DNA of 64,000 nt from CCMP332 sp040218795 (GCA_040218795.1 JAVJQT010000010.1:372001-436000), one strand, 5' to 3'; numbered from the stretch's first letter, positions 8,726 through 18,126 are shown. The notes: generated by a model from the sequence alone, not told the origin. Numbers and translations: made by a program.

Positions 8726-11578
8726 CTACTCATCTATAAGCAAAATTTTAAATTCCTGTACATTATTAAATTTTACAACTCTAACTATGTATTGTCCATT
8801 CGGCACTCTTTGTTTTATTGAATTGGTACCATCCCATATCACTTCTTGTTTTCCTCTCTTGGAAACCCTTATGTCTCGGATTTTTTTCCCGAGAAGGTCA
8901 AGGATTTCTACATCTACTTCGCGTTCAGTATCATTATTAAACTGTATTGAAGTTTCATCACTGAAAGGATTGGGATAAACGATAAAATCAGGCAGTTCAA
9001 CCGGCACTTCCGGTGGCTGAATTTTTGGTGGTTCATCATTAAAAATACCATTTATTTTTTGAGTAGAATACAGTCTATACTCCCCTCTCGCCATTAAGAG
9101 TGGCTCATCAACATCTTCAACAATAATGGAATCCTGTGTGTAAAATTCATACCATGTTCCTGTTTGAGTAAATTTTGGAGTGATTTCCTCATCTTCGATT
9201 GAAAAATTCCCCAAAACCACCACGTCCATTTCCGCTCCATTTAATATTATCTTTTTCATTGCGCTATTCGCATCGATGGAATAATCACTTGTATGAAACA
9301 CATTGTACTCTTTTCGCAATCGATTCAGTTCTGAAAATACATTGAACAATCGCTTTCTTTTTTCATTTTCGTAATAATCCCATACGATCGGTTTTCTTGA
9401 TAATCGGCAATCGTTACTTATCGTACCGTCAACGCATCTGTTAATCGAATAATCAAAACCCAGTTCCCCAAATTGCCAGATCATTTTTGGACCGGGAAGG
9501 GTTAAAAAGAAATTGGCTGCTAATTCTACACGTTTCAATGCAGTGTCCAATTCACGGATGGTGTAATCGTCATTAAACCTTGAAAAATTCAAATTTTTGT
9601 ACATCAGTCTTTCTTCATCATGACTTTCCATATATCCGACTAAATGCGGACTTGTCCATGAACGATCCTGATAATTGATGCAGGATAAATTGCCACTAAA
9701 TCCCATTGTGGCTTCATTGTACACGTGATTGCAATTGCCCCAAAGCATAAAACCCTTGGCGGATAATTCCTGCTCCTCTGTATTATCTGCAAAATGCTCT
9801 AAAATGATATAGGTGCTGCTATCTACCTGCAATAATTCATCTCTTATTCTTTCCCAAATGGCAATACGAGAAGCATCCCGCTGACCCCAAAATCCGACGT
9901 CACCCAATGAATTTACCTGAGTAAAACCTTTAGACAGGTCCATTCTGTATCCATCTATCTGATATTCATTTACCCAATAGGCCAATACTTTATCCACAAA
10001 TTCCTGTGTTTTGAGACTTTCGTGGTTATAATCGTAGCCCACATTAAAATCGTGTTTGGCAATGGGATTAAACCAGGGATTTTCGCCTGTTGGCTGACCA
10101 AAACTGCCCGCAGCGGGGTCAAAATACATTCTTACCTGTGGGTTTTGTCCAAAGGAATGGTTCAAAGCAATATCCAAAATCACAGCCATATCCCTCCTAT
10201 GGCATTCCTCCACCAGGGCTTTCAATTCATAATCAGGGCCGTAATATTTATCAGGAGCAAAATAAAAGGATGGGTTGTATCCCCAGGAATCATTGCCTTC
10301 AAATTCATTAATGGGCATCAGCTGTATGGCATTTACTCCCAGTTTTTGCAAATAGTCAAGTGTATCTTTTAATCCTTTATAACTGTGATCATCTAAAAAA
10401 TCTCTCAAAAGGGTTTCGTAAATTATTAGTTTCTCTTTTTCGGGTTTTTGATAATTTATTGTGGTGTCCCAAGAATACTCGGGTTTATTTATATAAAAAA
10501 CAGAAACCGGATCATTCGTTTGACCGCTCGGGTAAGGGGTTAAATTGGGATAAACTCCTTCATTTATTACTTCGGGATCATTCCAGGGATCGAGGATTTT
10601 CTCTGAATAAATATCAGCTATTCGCAATTGCTCTTCAACCTGATACTGAAAGCGATATTCCTTATTGGGATCAAGTCCATTCAGGCTGATCCAAAAATGA
10701 TCGCCATCTTCGCTTTTATTCATTAAGTATTGTGTATCCAGTTCCCAATCGGAGAAATCTCCCAATACAAAAACATAGTCTTTAAATGGCGCGTACAGAT
10801 TTAGAGTCACAGATGAGTCACCTATATAATTAATGCCTTCATCAATACCCGCAGGTGGGTCCTGTACGAAAGGTGTTCCCGGGTAAACAAAATAGAAAGA
10901 ATCCTTTAAAATCTCAGTTCCCGAATTGGATTCCATGCTTACCCAATATTTTCCGGCTCCAAAATCATCTACAGGAATTTCCGTATTCAAATCCTGAGCG
11001 TTAGAAATGCTATCAAAAAGATTTCCGTCGACAAATACTTTTATTTCAGACATGGCAGAAGCACTGCTCTTCATAGATATTGTGTCACCATTTTCAACTA
11101 CCAGGTAATCCTGAGTAGGGTTGATGATGGCCGCGGCATAAGAACCCTGAAAAAGATCTACAAAAATATCTCCGCCATTATCAGAGCGACCGACAATTGA
11201 GCCGTCTGCGTTCCTAAAAACGAAAGCCAATTGCAAAACTATCTCACCTGCCGGAATGTTGTGAAAATCAGCAATATCATAGGTTTTGATGAATTTGTCA
11301 TTACCAATTGAAGTCATGAGTACATCAGAATCGGCCGTACCCCATTCACCGACAACATATTTCCAATCACTTGGTGAGTTACTTTCTGAGGTAATTACAC
11401 CCATATGGGCGTAAACAGTACTTTGACCTTCTAATGCACCATTGCCCAATGTTGCATCGTAAGTTATGGTTACCGTATCTGTTTGTTTGGGAAAAGTTGG
11501 ATCAAGAGTAACAACCTGTGCTAACACTTCCTGAACAACCGCAAAAAAAACAACTATAATCAGTATAGTTAATCGCAA
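8726..11578 (-). CDS. Secreted multidomain GH13 alpha-amylase with T9SS C-terminal sorting signal
   Basis: A 950-residue extracellular or cell-surface amylase. Signal peptide 1-20 (QEVLA). Two beta-rich modules cover about 21-145 and 150-235. A CBM48/isoamylase-N-like domain covers about 245-350 (FVLGDFSDW near 270). The GH13 barrel runs from about 383 with DIALNH at 469-474, GYRMD with nucleophile D547, IILEH with acid/base E594, and ESHDEE with D654. The final 80 residues (FIVYPNPFSDETSIQF, then NGQYIVRVV) form a type A T9SS sorting domain. It should start starch breakdown outside the cell and feed the SusC/D pair encoded downstream. A promoter-like pair overlapping a palindrome lies just upstream. 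The exact specificity is not determined. Confidence 0.9.
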   Translation of the reverse strand: MRLTILIIVVFFAVVQEVLAQVVTLDPTFPKQTDTVTITYDATLGNGALEGQSTVYAHMGVITSESNSPSDWKYVVGEWGTADSDVLMTSIGNDKFIKTYDIADFHNIPAGEIVLQLAFVFRNADGSIVGRSDNGGDIFVDLFQGSYAAAIINPTQDYLVVENGDTISMKSSASAMSEIKVFVDGNLFDSISNAQDLNTEIPVDDFGAGKYWVSMESNSGTEILKDSFYFVYPGTPFVQDPPAGIDEGINYIGDSSVTLNLYAPFKDYVFVLGDFSDWELDTQYLMNKSEDGDHFWISLNGLDPNKEYRFQYQVEEQLRIADIYSEKILDPWNDPEVINEGVYPNLTPYPSGQTNDPVSVFYINKPEYSWDTTINYQKPEKEKLIIYETLLRDFLDDHSYKGLKDTLDYLQKLGVNAIQLMPINEFEGNDSWGYNPSFYFAPDKYYGPDYELKALVEECHRRDMAVILDIALNHSFGQNPQVRMYFDPAAGSFGQPTGENPWFNPIAKHDFNVGYDYNHESLKTQEFVDKVLAYWVNEYQIDGYRMDLSKGFTQVNSLGDVGFWGQRDASRIAIWERIRDELLQVDSSTYIILEHFADNTEEQELSAKGFMLWGNCNHVYNEATMGFSGNLSCINYQDRSWTSPHLVGYMESHDEERLMYKNLNFSRFNDDYTIRELDTALKRVELAANFFLTLPGPKMIWQFGELGFDYSINRCVDGTISNDCRLSRKPIVWDYYENEKRKRLFNVFSELNRLRKEYNVFHTSDYSIDANSAMKKIILNGAEMDVVVLGNFSIEDEEITPKFTQTGTWYEFYTQDSIIVEDVDEPLLMARGEYRLYSTQKINGIFNDEPPKIQPPEVPVELPDFIVYPNPFSDETSIQFNNDTEREVDVEILDLLGKKIRDIRVSKRGKQEVIWDGTNSIKQRVPNGQYIVRVVKFNNVQEFKILLIDE

Positions 11579-11598
11579 TCTAATAATGATTTGAAGAA

Positions 11599-11629
11599 CG
11601 AAAATAAGAAAGTGTACTTAGTACACCAA
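11599..11629 (-). promoter_or_regulatory. Putative promoter of the starch locus, with palindrome between the boxes
   Basis: On the minus strand TTGG (11629-11626), a 19-nt spacer and TATTTTCG (11606-11599, one mismatch to TAnnTTTG) fit the Bacteroidota sigma consensus and end about 20 nt before the amylase ATG. The spacer holds the perfect inverted repeat GTGTAC-TTA-GTACAC (11612-11626), a good place for a repressor. Alternative: the palindrome and the T-rich run after it could be a weak terminator for the upstream trkH gene. Confidence 0.5.
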
Positions 11630-11652
11630 GTATTATTTGGAAAATATTCCTT

Positions 11653-13455
11653 TTAACCGATCATCAAATGAGCTGTTGGGTATTTAAAAGAAGGCTGTTC
11701 CTTGTATCCGGCCAGAGCCACAGCGAGTGTTAAGGTACCTATTCGGCCAAGAAACATGGAAATCATAATTATTAATTTGCCCATATCGGAGAGTTGTGAA
11801 GTAATACCTGTACTTAATCCCACGGTCGCGAATGCGGATACATGTTCAAAGACAAGATCAAATATTGCAATTTCCGGCTCGGCAATGCTAAGTACAAATA
11901 CACCTAATAAGTTATAAGTGCTTGCAAATGCAAAAACGGTAAGTGCCTTGTATAACAGTGCGCTAGGGATTGATCTTTTGCCTAAATCAATGCTGTCTTT
12001 GCCTTTTATCGTAGCTATGACAGAAACAAAAATCAATAAAAAAGTGGAGGTTTTAATTCCTCCTCCAGTAGAACCGGGTGAAGCACCAATGAACATTAAA
12101 AATATTACAAAGATCAAAGTCGGCAATTTCAGACTTGCCGTATCCAATGTATTAAAACCGGCAGTTCTTGAGGTCACTGACAAAAAGAATGCATCTATAA
12201 TTTTCTCAGAGGTCTGCAAACCTTTTAGTGTATTGTCATTCTCCAATAGAAAAATCATTATCATTCCAATGATGATTAAAGCTCCTGAGGTATATAAAAC
12301 CACTTTTGTACTCAATTTCCAATCTACCCAGGGTTTTTCCATTCTTTCCCTGAGTTTATGTGGTGAAAACAAATCCTGAAGTGTTCCAAATCCCAGACCT
12401 CCCATTATAATTAAAGCAGCCAGAATCAAATGATGGAAATAGGCGAATCTTAAATGCTCTGTATAATAGCCTTCGGGAAATAAGGCAAATCCTGCATTGC
12501 AAAAAGCAGAGACGGAATGAAATACCGAATAAAAAAGCCTTTCCCCCAGATCTTTAAATTCCACGGATGGGTCCCAGGATGCGAATAATAAAAATGCTCC
12601 AAACATTTCAATAAAGAGGGTGAAAAAGATGATTTGTCGGATTAATCCCTGAGTTGAAAATATGCTTTCAGAACTCATGAAGTCCTGAATTAATGATTGC
12701 TGTCGAATGCCGACACCCTGGCCGATATAAAATGCAAAAAATGTTGCAAAGGAAATTATTCCCAGACCACCCAATTGCATTAGAAAAAGTATAACAATTT
12801 GTCCCTGAAATGTGAAATAACTCGATGTATCAACCACGATCAGACCGGTGACACAAGAGGCGCTTACCGCAGTAAAAAGGGCATCGACCAAGTCCATACT
12901 TCCTTCTTCTACGGACATTTTGGGTAATATAAGCAGTATAGTACCCAATACGATAAGTGCCAAAAAACTCAATATGAAAAATGTAGGAGGGCTTACTTTC
13001 TTAAAAATGTTGCTCGTCCCGGTTTTTACAAAGTCAATTCCAATGATAAAGAGTAAAAACAGTGTTACAAGCACTCGGTATACATTGGGGTAATTGATAA
13101 AGCCAATTGATTTTAAAAGGGATTCAATGGGTACAAATGGGAGTAACAAATTGGTAATTCCATGCAGAAGAATTATGAGCATGGCAATACTTTCTGTTAT
13201 ATTCTCTCTGATAAATTGCCATCTTTGGAAATTGAACAATAGTCGCAATAAGAAACTAAAAACAAACAGGCCAAAGATCAGGTCCAATACATTGAATAAA
13301 ATTTCAATTGTATTTTGACTTAGCTCAAAGCCATACACCACGATTAAAATTGAAAGTGCAATGAGCGTTGCCAGGCCCAATACATTTCTATAAGAACGGA
13401 GCACCCTTTCACGGGTATTGTACAAAAAACTATTGAATCTATCTACCCAGGCCAT
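11653..13455 (-). CDS. TrkH/KtrB-family potassium (or sodium-coupled K+) transporter
   Basis: A 600-residue polytopic membrane protein. The four pore-loop repeats of the TrkH/KtrB family are visible: SASCVTGL, SAFCNAGF, TSRTAGFN and SAFATVGL. The conserved SPGSTGGGIKT stretch follows the third loop and FLGRIGTLTL lies near the C-terminus. The family normally has about 440-490 residues. The extra N-terminal 120-150 residues contain about four more hydrophobic segments. No TrkA/KtrA regulatory subunit gene is in the window, so that partner would be elsewhere. The gene overlaps rfaE1 by 17 bp and is last in an aminotransferase-rfaE1-trkH operon. The choice between K+ uniport and Na+/K+ symport cannot be made from sequence alone. 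Confidence 0.92.
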   Translation of the reverse strand: MAWVDRFNSFLYNTRERVLRSYRNVLGLATLIALSILIVVYGFELSQNTIEILFNVLDLIFGLFVFSFLLRLLFNFQRWQFIRENITESIAMLIILLHGITNLLLPFVPIESLLKSIGFINYPNVYRVLVTLFLLFIIGIDFVKTGTSNIFKKVSPPTFFILSFLALIVLGTILLILPKMSVEEGSMDLVDALFTAVSASCVTGLIVVDTSSYFTFQGQIVILFLMQLGGLGIISFATFFAFYIGQGVGIRQQSLIQDFMSSESIFSTQGLIRQIIFFTLFIEMFGAFLLFASWDPSVEFKDLGERLFYSVFHSVSAFCNAGFALFPEGYYTEHLRFAYFHHLILAALIIMGGLGFGTLQDLFSPHKLRERMEKPWVDWKLSTKVVLYTSGALIIIGMIMIFLLENDNTLKGLQTSEKIIDAFFLSVTSRTAGFNTLDTASLKLPTLIFVIFLMFIGASPGSTGGGIKTSTFLLIFVSVIATIKGKDSIDLGKRSIPSALLYKALTVFAFASTYNLLGVFVLSIAEPEIAIFDLVFEHVSAFATVGLSTGITSQLSDMGKLIIMISMFLGRIGTLTLAVALAGYKEQPSFKYPTAHLMIG

Positions 13456-14443
13456 GTCTTGCTGGATCGATGCTATTTATGGCCTCTTCGAGTAGGGTGT
13501 CTTTTTCAATCGGTACTACACCCACATGTTCGCAGACGAGTCCTCCGCCAAGATTGGATAATTCAGCCAAAAGAGATTCAGGCAAATCTAAAGCCTTACA
13601 ACAAGTTGCGATGCTGATAACGGTGTCGCCGGCACCTGAAACATCTGAAATCTCTCGTCTATGGGCCGGAATCAAATCTGAAGTTTTACCATCGTAAAAA
13701 ATTCCATGTTCCGAGAGTGTTAATAAGGTCATATTATGATTGAGTTCTTTTCTCAAAGAATCGGAAGCTATCTTCAAACTCGACTTATCGTTTGGTATTA
13801 TTTCAATATTCAGACCCTCTCTTAACTCTTTCAAATTTGGTTTAAACAAGTCGGCCTGTTTATAGGCCAGAAAATTTCTTTTCTTTGGATCTACCGCGAC
13901 CGGTATATTTTTTTCTTTGCATTTTTTAACGACAAAATCAATTAAGTCCTCGCTAATCACCCCTTTATCATAATCCTCAAAAATTAGCGCATCACAATCG
14001 CCAATTAGCATTTCAATTTTTCTTTTTAATGCCTCATTCTCCTTTTGATCAAGTAGTTCGGTATTTTCCGCATCAACTCTTAGCAAATGTTGGGTGCCAC
14101 CCAAAACCCGGTGTTTAATAGTGGTTGGTCTGTTTTCACTGCAATGTATCCCTTCGGTGGAAAAATTTTGATCTTTTAAAAGATTCATGAAGTCATCTCC
14201 ATCCGAATCCTGTCCTATCACAGAAACCAAAACAGGACTTGCTCCAAGTGCCATGAGATTCAAAGCCACATTTGCAGCACCTCCTAATCTTTTCTCTCTT
14301 TTCACCACATTTACGATTGGCACAGGCGCTTCAGGAGAAATTCTGTTGACCTTGCCCCATAAATAGGAGTCGACCATTACATCTCCAATCACCATCACCT
14401 TGAGCTTATCAAATTCTTTAAATATGTTGGTGAAAACTGACAT
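13439..14443 (-). CDS. rfaE1: D-glycero-beta-D-manno-heptose-7-phosphate kinase (RfaE domain I, PfkB family)
   Basis: A 334-residue PfkB/ribokinase-fold sugar kinase that phosphorylates heptose 7-phosphate at C1 on the way to ADP-heptose for lipopolysaccharide core. The N-terminal substrate region is typical of RfaE (VIGDVMVDSYLWG at 18-30; ISPEAPVPIV at 35-44; LGGAANVA at 53-60). The PfkB signature SDVSGAGDT gives catalytic base D273. The nucleotidyltransferase half of bifunctional HldE is absent, so the adenylyltransferase (RfaE2/HldC-type) must be elsewhere. It overlaps the aminotransferase gene by one base and trkH by 17 bp. Confidence 0.88.
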   Translation of the reverse strand: MSVFTNIFKEFDKLKVMVIGDVMVDSYLWGKVNRISPEAPVPIVNVVKREKRLGGAANVALNLMALGASPVLVSVIGQDSDGDDFMNLLKDQNFSTEGIHCSENRPTTIKHRVLGGTQHLLRVDAENTELLDQKENEALKRKIEMLIGDCDALIFEDYDKGVISEDLIDFVVKKCKEKNIPVAVDPKKRNFLAYKQADLFKPNLKELREGLNIEIIPNDKSSLKIASDSLRKELNHNMTLLTLSEHGIFYDGKTSDLIPAHRREISDVSGAGDTVISIATCCKALDLPESLLAELSNLGGGLVCEHVGVVPIEKDTLLEEAINSIDPARHGLGR

Positions 14444-15642
14444 TAAGATAGTTCCGACAAACTTTTTGAAATTCTTTTAACTGCTTCTTTTAATTGATCT
14501 TCGGATGCGGCAAAGGACATTCTAAAACATTTGGGTGCGCCAAATGCCGATCCGGCTACGGTCGACACGTGACTGTCGCTTAATAAATACATACAAAAAT
14601 CAACCGAATCCTTGATTGTAAAATCACCTTTTGATTTACCAAAGTAATGGTCTATTTCGGGAAAAATATAAAAAGCACCATCCGGTACGTATGTTTTAAT
14701 TCCGGGTATTTGATTGAGCAGTTCCAATACGATATCTCTGCGCTTTCTAAAAGCATCACGCATTTTATAGGTTTCGCTTAGATCTGAATTTGCTGCCGTC
14801 AGTGCTGCTCTTTGGGCGATAGAACATGTAGCAGAAGTAAACTGTCCCTGGATTTTATCACAGGCCGATGCCAATTCCTGTGCCGCAGCAATGTACCCCA
14901 CTCTCCATCCGGTCATTGCAAAACCTTTAGAAAATCCATTAACCAGCACAACCTGGTCTTTTATTTCCGGAAATGAGGCAATGGATGAATGTTCTCCAAG
15001 GAAATTAATGTATTCGTAAATCTCATCTGAAATGACGAACAGATTTGGAAATTTTTTAATGACAGAAGCAAATTCACCTAGTTCTTCTTTTGTGTATACA
15101 GTTCCGGTAGGATTTGAAGGAGAAGAAAAAATGACAGCTTTTGTTTTTGGACCAATCGCCTTTTCAAAATCCCTTGGATCGACCTTGAATTTATTCTCGA
15201 TTGTACCTTCAACCAAAACAGGTTTTCCTTCGGCCAGTTTAATCAAAGAAACATAGGAAACCCAATAAGGTGTAAATACTATGACTTCATCTCCAGGATC
15301 CAATAGACATAGCATGACATTGGCAATGCTTTGCTTTGCTCCGGTACTCACCACAATTTGTTTTGCGGAATAATCAAGATTATTGTCGCGTTTTAGTTTT
15401 GAAGCAATGGCTTCCCTTAAATCTAAATAACCTGGAATTGGAGGATAAGATGTATAGTTTTCTTTTATTCCTTTAATACCCCCCTCTTTTATATGTTCCG
15501 GTGTATGAAAATCAGGTTCTCCCAGACTCAGGTTTATGACATCCACACCTTTCGAGGAAAGTTCTCTTGCCCTTTGAGCCATTGCAATGGTGGCAGAAGG
15601 TTTCATTGCTTTAATTCGGGAGGAAAGAATTTCTGGGTTCAT
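14443..15642 (-). CDS. PLP-dependent class I aminotransferase, aspartate aminotransferase type
   Basis: A 399-residue cytosolic aminotransferase of the AspB/AatA (subgroup Ib) type. Visible features: LSLGEPDFHTP near 38-48, SSPSNPTG with N177, SDEIYEY with D206 and Y209, the PLP-binding SKGFAMTGWRVGY with K239, and the substrate-carboxylate Arg region near the C-terminus (FRMSFAAS). It should transfer the amino group between aspartate (or a related amino acid) and 2-oxoglutarate. It is the first gene of the minus-strand unit with rfaE1 and trkH. I see no strict TAnnTTTG box upstream. Confidence 0.88.
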   Translation of the reverse strand: MNPEILSSRIKAMKPSATIAMAQRARELSSKGVDVINLSLGEPDFHTPEHIKEGGIKGIKENYTSYPPIPGYLDLREAIASKLKRDNNLDYSAKQIVVSTGAKQSIANVMLCLLDPGDEVIVFTPYWVSYVSLIKLAEGKPVLVEGTIENKFKVDPRDFEKAIGPKTKAVIFSSPSNPTGTVYTKEELGEFASVIKKFPNLFVISDEIYEYINFLGEHSSIASFPEIKDQVVLVNGFSKGFAMTGWRVGYIAAAQELASACDKIQGQFTSATCSIAQRAALTAANSDLSETYKMRDAFRKRRDIVLELLNQIPGIKTYVPDGAFYIFPEIDHYFGKSKGDFTIKDSVDFCMYLLSDSHVSTVAGSAFGAPKCFRMSFAASEDQLKEAVKRISKSLSELS

Positions 15643-15735
15643 AGTTGAGAATTTGGGCTAAATTATAATTTTTTAAAGCATTTTCTTTTTAAAGCGGACT
15701 AAAAGTGAATAATAAGAAAATCATGCAAAAACGTC

Positions 15736-16074
15736 TTAGTTTAATACATCCAATTCAGTTTCCGGATCCCAAAAGCGTTCGCGAAAGTTTAATATTTTAT
15801 CATTTTCGATTATTAATCCTTCCTTTTTAAGTTCCCTTTCCATAGAATCGCCGGGAAAGTGAATTTTTCCGGTGAGTAATCCCTGTCGGTTTACAACTCG
15901 GTGTGCAGGAATGGGGTCTTTGTTCGTTATACTTTGATTCAAAGCCCAACCCACCATACGTGCACCTGATTTAGCCCCCAGATATTTCGCAATGGCACCA
16001 TAGGAGGTTACACGGCCTTCCGGTATAAGTTTGACTACATCAAATACACTACTGAAAAATGAATATTTGTCCAT
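15736..16074 (-). CDS. Alkyltransferase-like (ATL) DNA-binding protein, MGMT family without the acceptor Cys
   Basis: A 112-residue protein with only the DNA-binding C-terminal fold of O6-alkylguanine-DNA alkyltransferases (FDVVKLIPEGRVTSYGAIA near 11-29; RMVGWALNQ near 39-47). The active-site motif PCHRV is PAHRV here (P56-A57-H58-R59-V60), so it cannot accept alkyl groups. This is the ATL class, whose studied members bind alkylated guanines and recruit nucleotide excision repair. The role here is inferred from family. The ATG at 16074 directly abuts the T-run of the dnaK terminator, leaving no room for a separate promoter or Shine-Dalgarno in between. Confidence 0.85.
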   Translation of the reverse strand: MDKYSFFSSVFDVVKLIPEGRVTSYGAIAKYLGAKSGARMVGWALNQSITNKDPIPAHRVVNRQGLLTGKIHFPGDSMERELKKEGLIIENDKILNFRERFWDPETELDVLN

Positions 16075-16104
16075 AAAAAAAGCCCGCCTAAATTAAGCGG
16101 GCTT
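16075..16104 (-). terminator. Intrinsic terminator after dnaK
   Basis: Minus-strand stem AAGCCCGC / GCGGGCTT (16104-16097 with 16087-16080), a 9-nt loop, then seven T. It is a strong hairpin just downstream of the dnaK stop. The T-run ends exactly at the start codon of the next co-directional gene. Confidence 0.85.
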
Positions 16105-16125
16105 CGTTTAATATTAAAATTCAGA

Positions 16126-18051
16126 TTACTTTTTATTTTCTGAATCTACTTCTTCATAATCTACATCGGTAACATCAGGATCATCTGACGATTCAGAACC
16201 GGCTTCAGTGGCGTTTTCCGCTCCTTCTGTCTGTCCTGCCTCCTGTTGTGCTTGATAAATCTCACTTGATGCATTTTGCCATGCTGTATTGATCTCTTCC
16301 ATTGCTGTATCAATGGCTGCAAGATCTTTAGACTCATGTGCTTTTTTCAAATTTTCAAGTGCAGATTCGATGCTCGACTTATTGGCATCAGATAATTTTT
16401 CACCAAACTCACTTAATTGCTTCTCAGTTTGGAATATCATGGCATCAGCTGCATTGACTTTATCTGCCTGCTCTTTTGCCTGCTTGTCTGTTTCAGCATT
16501 GGCTTCTGCTTCCTGCTTCATTTTTTCGATTTCTTCATCGGATAAACCTGAAGAAGCTTCAATTCTAATTTTTTGCTCCTTACCGGTTCCTTTGTCTTTT
16601 GCAGAAACATTTAAAATTCCATTGGCATCAATATCAAATGATACTTCTACCTGTGGCACACCTCTTGGTGCCGGTGGAATTCCATCCAAATGAAATTTAC
16701 CAATGGTTCTGTTGTCTTTTGCCATCGATCTTTCACCTTGAAGTACGTGAATCTCAACAGAGGGCTGGTTATCAGCTGCGGTAGAGAATACTTCTGACTT
16801 CTTTGTTGGTATGGTGCTGTTCGCTTCGATTAATTTTGTAAATACACCGCCAACAGTTTCTATACCCAAAGAAAGCGGAGTAACATCTAACAATAGAACA
16901 TCTTTAACTTCTCCGGTTAATACTCCACCTTGAATTGAAGCACCAATGGCTACAACCTCATCTGGATTAACACCTTTTGAAGGCTTCTTTCCAAAGAATT
17001 TTTCAACTTCTTCCTGAATTTTAGGAATTCTTGTTGATCCACCGACTAAGATGACTTCGTCGATTTCATTTGTGCTAAAGCCTGAGTTTTTAACCGCCTT
17101 TTTTACCGGCTCAAGCGTTCTTTTTATCAAAGTATCTGAAAGCTGTTCAAATTTGGCTCTTGAAAGCGTTTTGACAAGGTGTTTTGGTATCCCATCAACC
17201 GGCATAATATAGGGCAGGTTAATTTCAGTACTGGTACTGCTTGATAATTCAATCTTAGCTTTCTCGGCTGCTTCTTTTAATCTCTGAAGAGCCATTGGAT
17301 CTTTTGTTAAATCAATGCCTTCATCTTTTTTAAATTCAGCTGATAACCAGTCAATAATAACCTGGTCAAAATCATCACCTCCAAGGTGTGTGTCACCATC
17401 GGTCGATTTTACTTCAAATACACCATCTCCCAATTCAAGAACGGATATATCAAATGTACCACCACCCAAATCAAAAACGGCGATCTTTATATCCTGATTT
17501 TTCTTGTCAAGACCATAAGCCAAAGCAGCCGCTGTAGGCTCGTTAATAATTCTTTTTACTTCCAGGCCGGCAATCTGACCGGCTTCTTTTGTGGCTTGTC
17601 TTTGTGAATCATTAAAATAGGCCGGTACGGTAATTACCGCCTCAGTCACTGATGTGCCCAGATAATCTTCAGCTGTTGCCTTCATTTTTTGAAGAATCAT
17701 TGCTGAAATTTCCTGAGGCGTATAGTTCCGGTCTCCTATTTTAACCCTTGGTGTATCGTTAGTACCCTTTTCGAGTTTATAAGATATGTTTTCTGTTTCT
17801 TTCTTTGCATCGCTGAACGTACGACCCATAAATCTTTTTATGGACATAATCGTATTTTCAGGATTTGTTATGGCCTGACGTTTTGCAGGATCACCAACTT
17901 TTCTTTCTCCTTTACCCCCGTCTAAAAATGCTACAACAGAAGGTGTGGTTCTTTTGCCTTCGCTATTTGGTATAACGACAGGTTCATTTCCCTCCATTAC
18001 AGCCACAACGGAATTGGTAGTTCCTAAATCTATTCCTATTATTTTTCCCAT
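16126..18051 (-). CDS. dnaK: Molecular chaperone DnaK (Hsp70)
   Basis: A 641-residue ATP-dependent chaperone. The nucleotide-binding domain opens with GIDLGTTNSVVAVMEG (5-20), with the second phosphate loop AVFDLGGGTFDISVLE and the adenosine motif ILVGGSTRIP. The substrate domain begins after the DVTPLSLGIETVGG linker, and the lid ends in an acidic tail (DVTDVDYEEV). Length and tail are normal for bacterial DnaK. dnaJ and grpE are not adjacent. Upstream lies a palindrome that may be a control site. A strong terminator follows. Confidence 0.98.
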   Translation of the reverse strand: MGKIIGIDLGTTNSVVAVMEGNEPVVIPNSEGKRTTPSVVAFLDGGKGERKVGDPAKRQAITNPENTIMSIKRFMGRTFSDAKKETENISYKLEKGTNDTPRVKIGDRNYTPQEISAMILQKMKATAEDYLGTSVTEAVITVPAYFNDSQRQATKEAGQIAGLEVKRIINEPTAAALAYGLDKKNQDIKIAVFDLGGGTFDISVLELGDGVFEVKSTDGDTHLGGDDFDQVIIDWLSAEFKKDEGIDLTKDPMALQRLKEAAEKAKIELSSSTSTEINLPYIMPVDGIPKHLVKTLSRAKFEQLSDTLIKRTLEPVKKAVKNSGFSTNEIDEVILVGGSTRIPKIQEEVEKFFGKKPSKGVNPDEVVAIGASIQGGVLTGEVKDVLLLDVTPLSLGIETVGGVFTKLIEANSTIPTKKSEVFSTAADNQPSVEIHVLQGERSMAKDNRTIGKFHLDGIPPAPRGVPQVEVSFDIDANGILNVSAKDKGTGKEQKIRIEASSGLSDEEIEKMKQEAEANAETDKQAKEQADKVNAADAMIFQTEKQLSEFGEKLSDANKSSIESALENLKKAHESKDLAAIDTAMEEINTAWQNASSEIYQAQQEAGQTEGAENATEAGSESSDDPDVTDVDYEEVDSENKK

Positions 18052-18126
18052 GCGTTCTTAATATTATTTTATTCTTTACATGGGACGGACAAGCATTATG
18101 CCAAGTGGAATTCAGATATAATTATC

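Noticed and set aside
16289..16693. 134-codon plus-strand ORF inside dnaK
   Set aside because: Antisense shadow of the DnaK C-terminal coding frame, rich in Ser and Ala as expected from the opposite strand.
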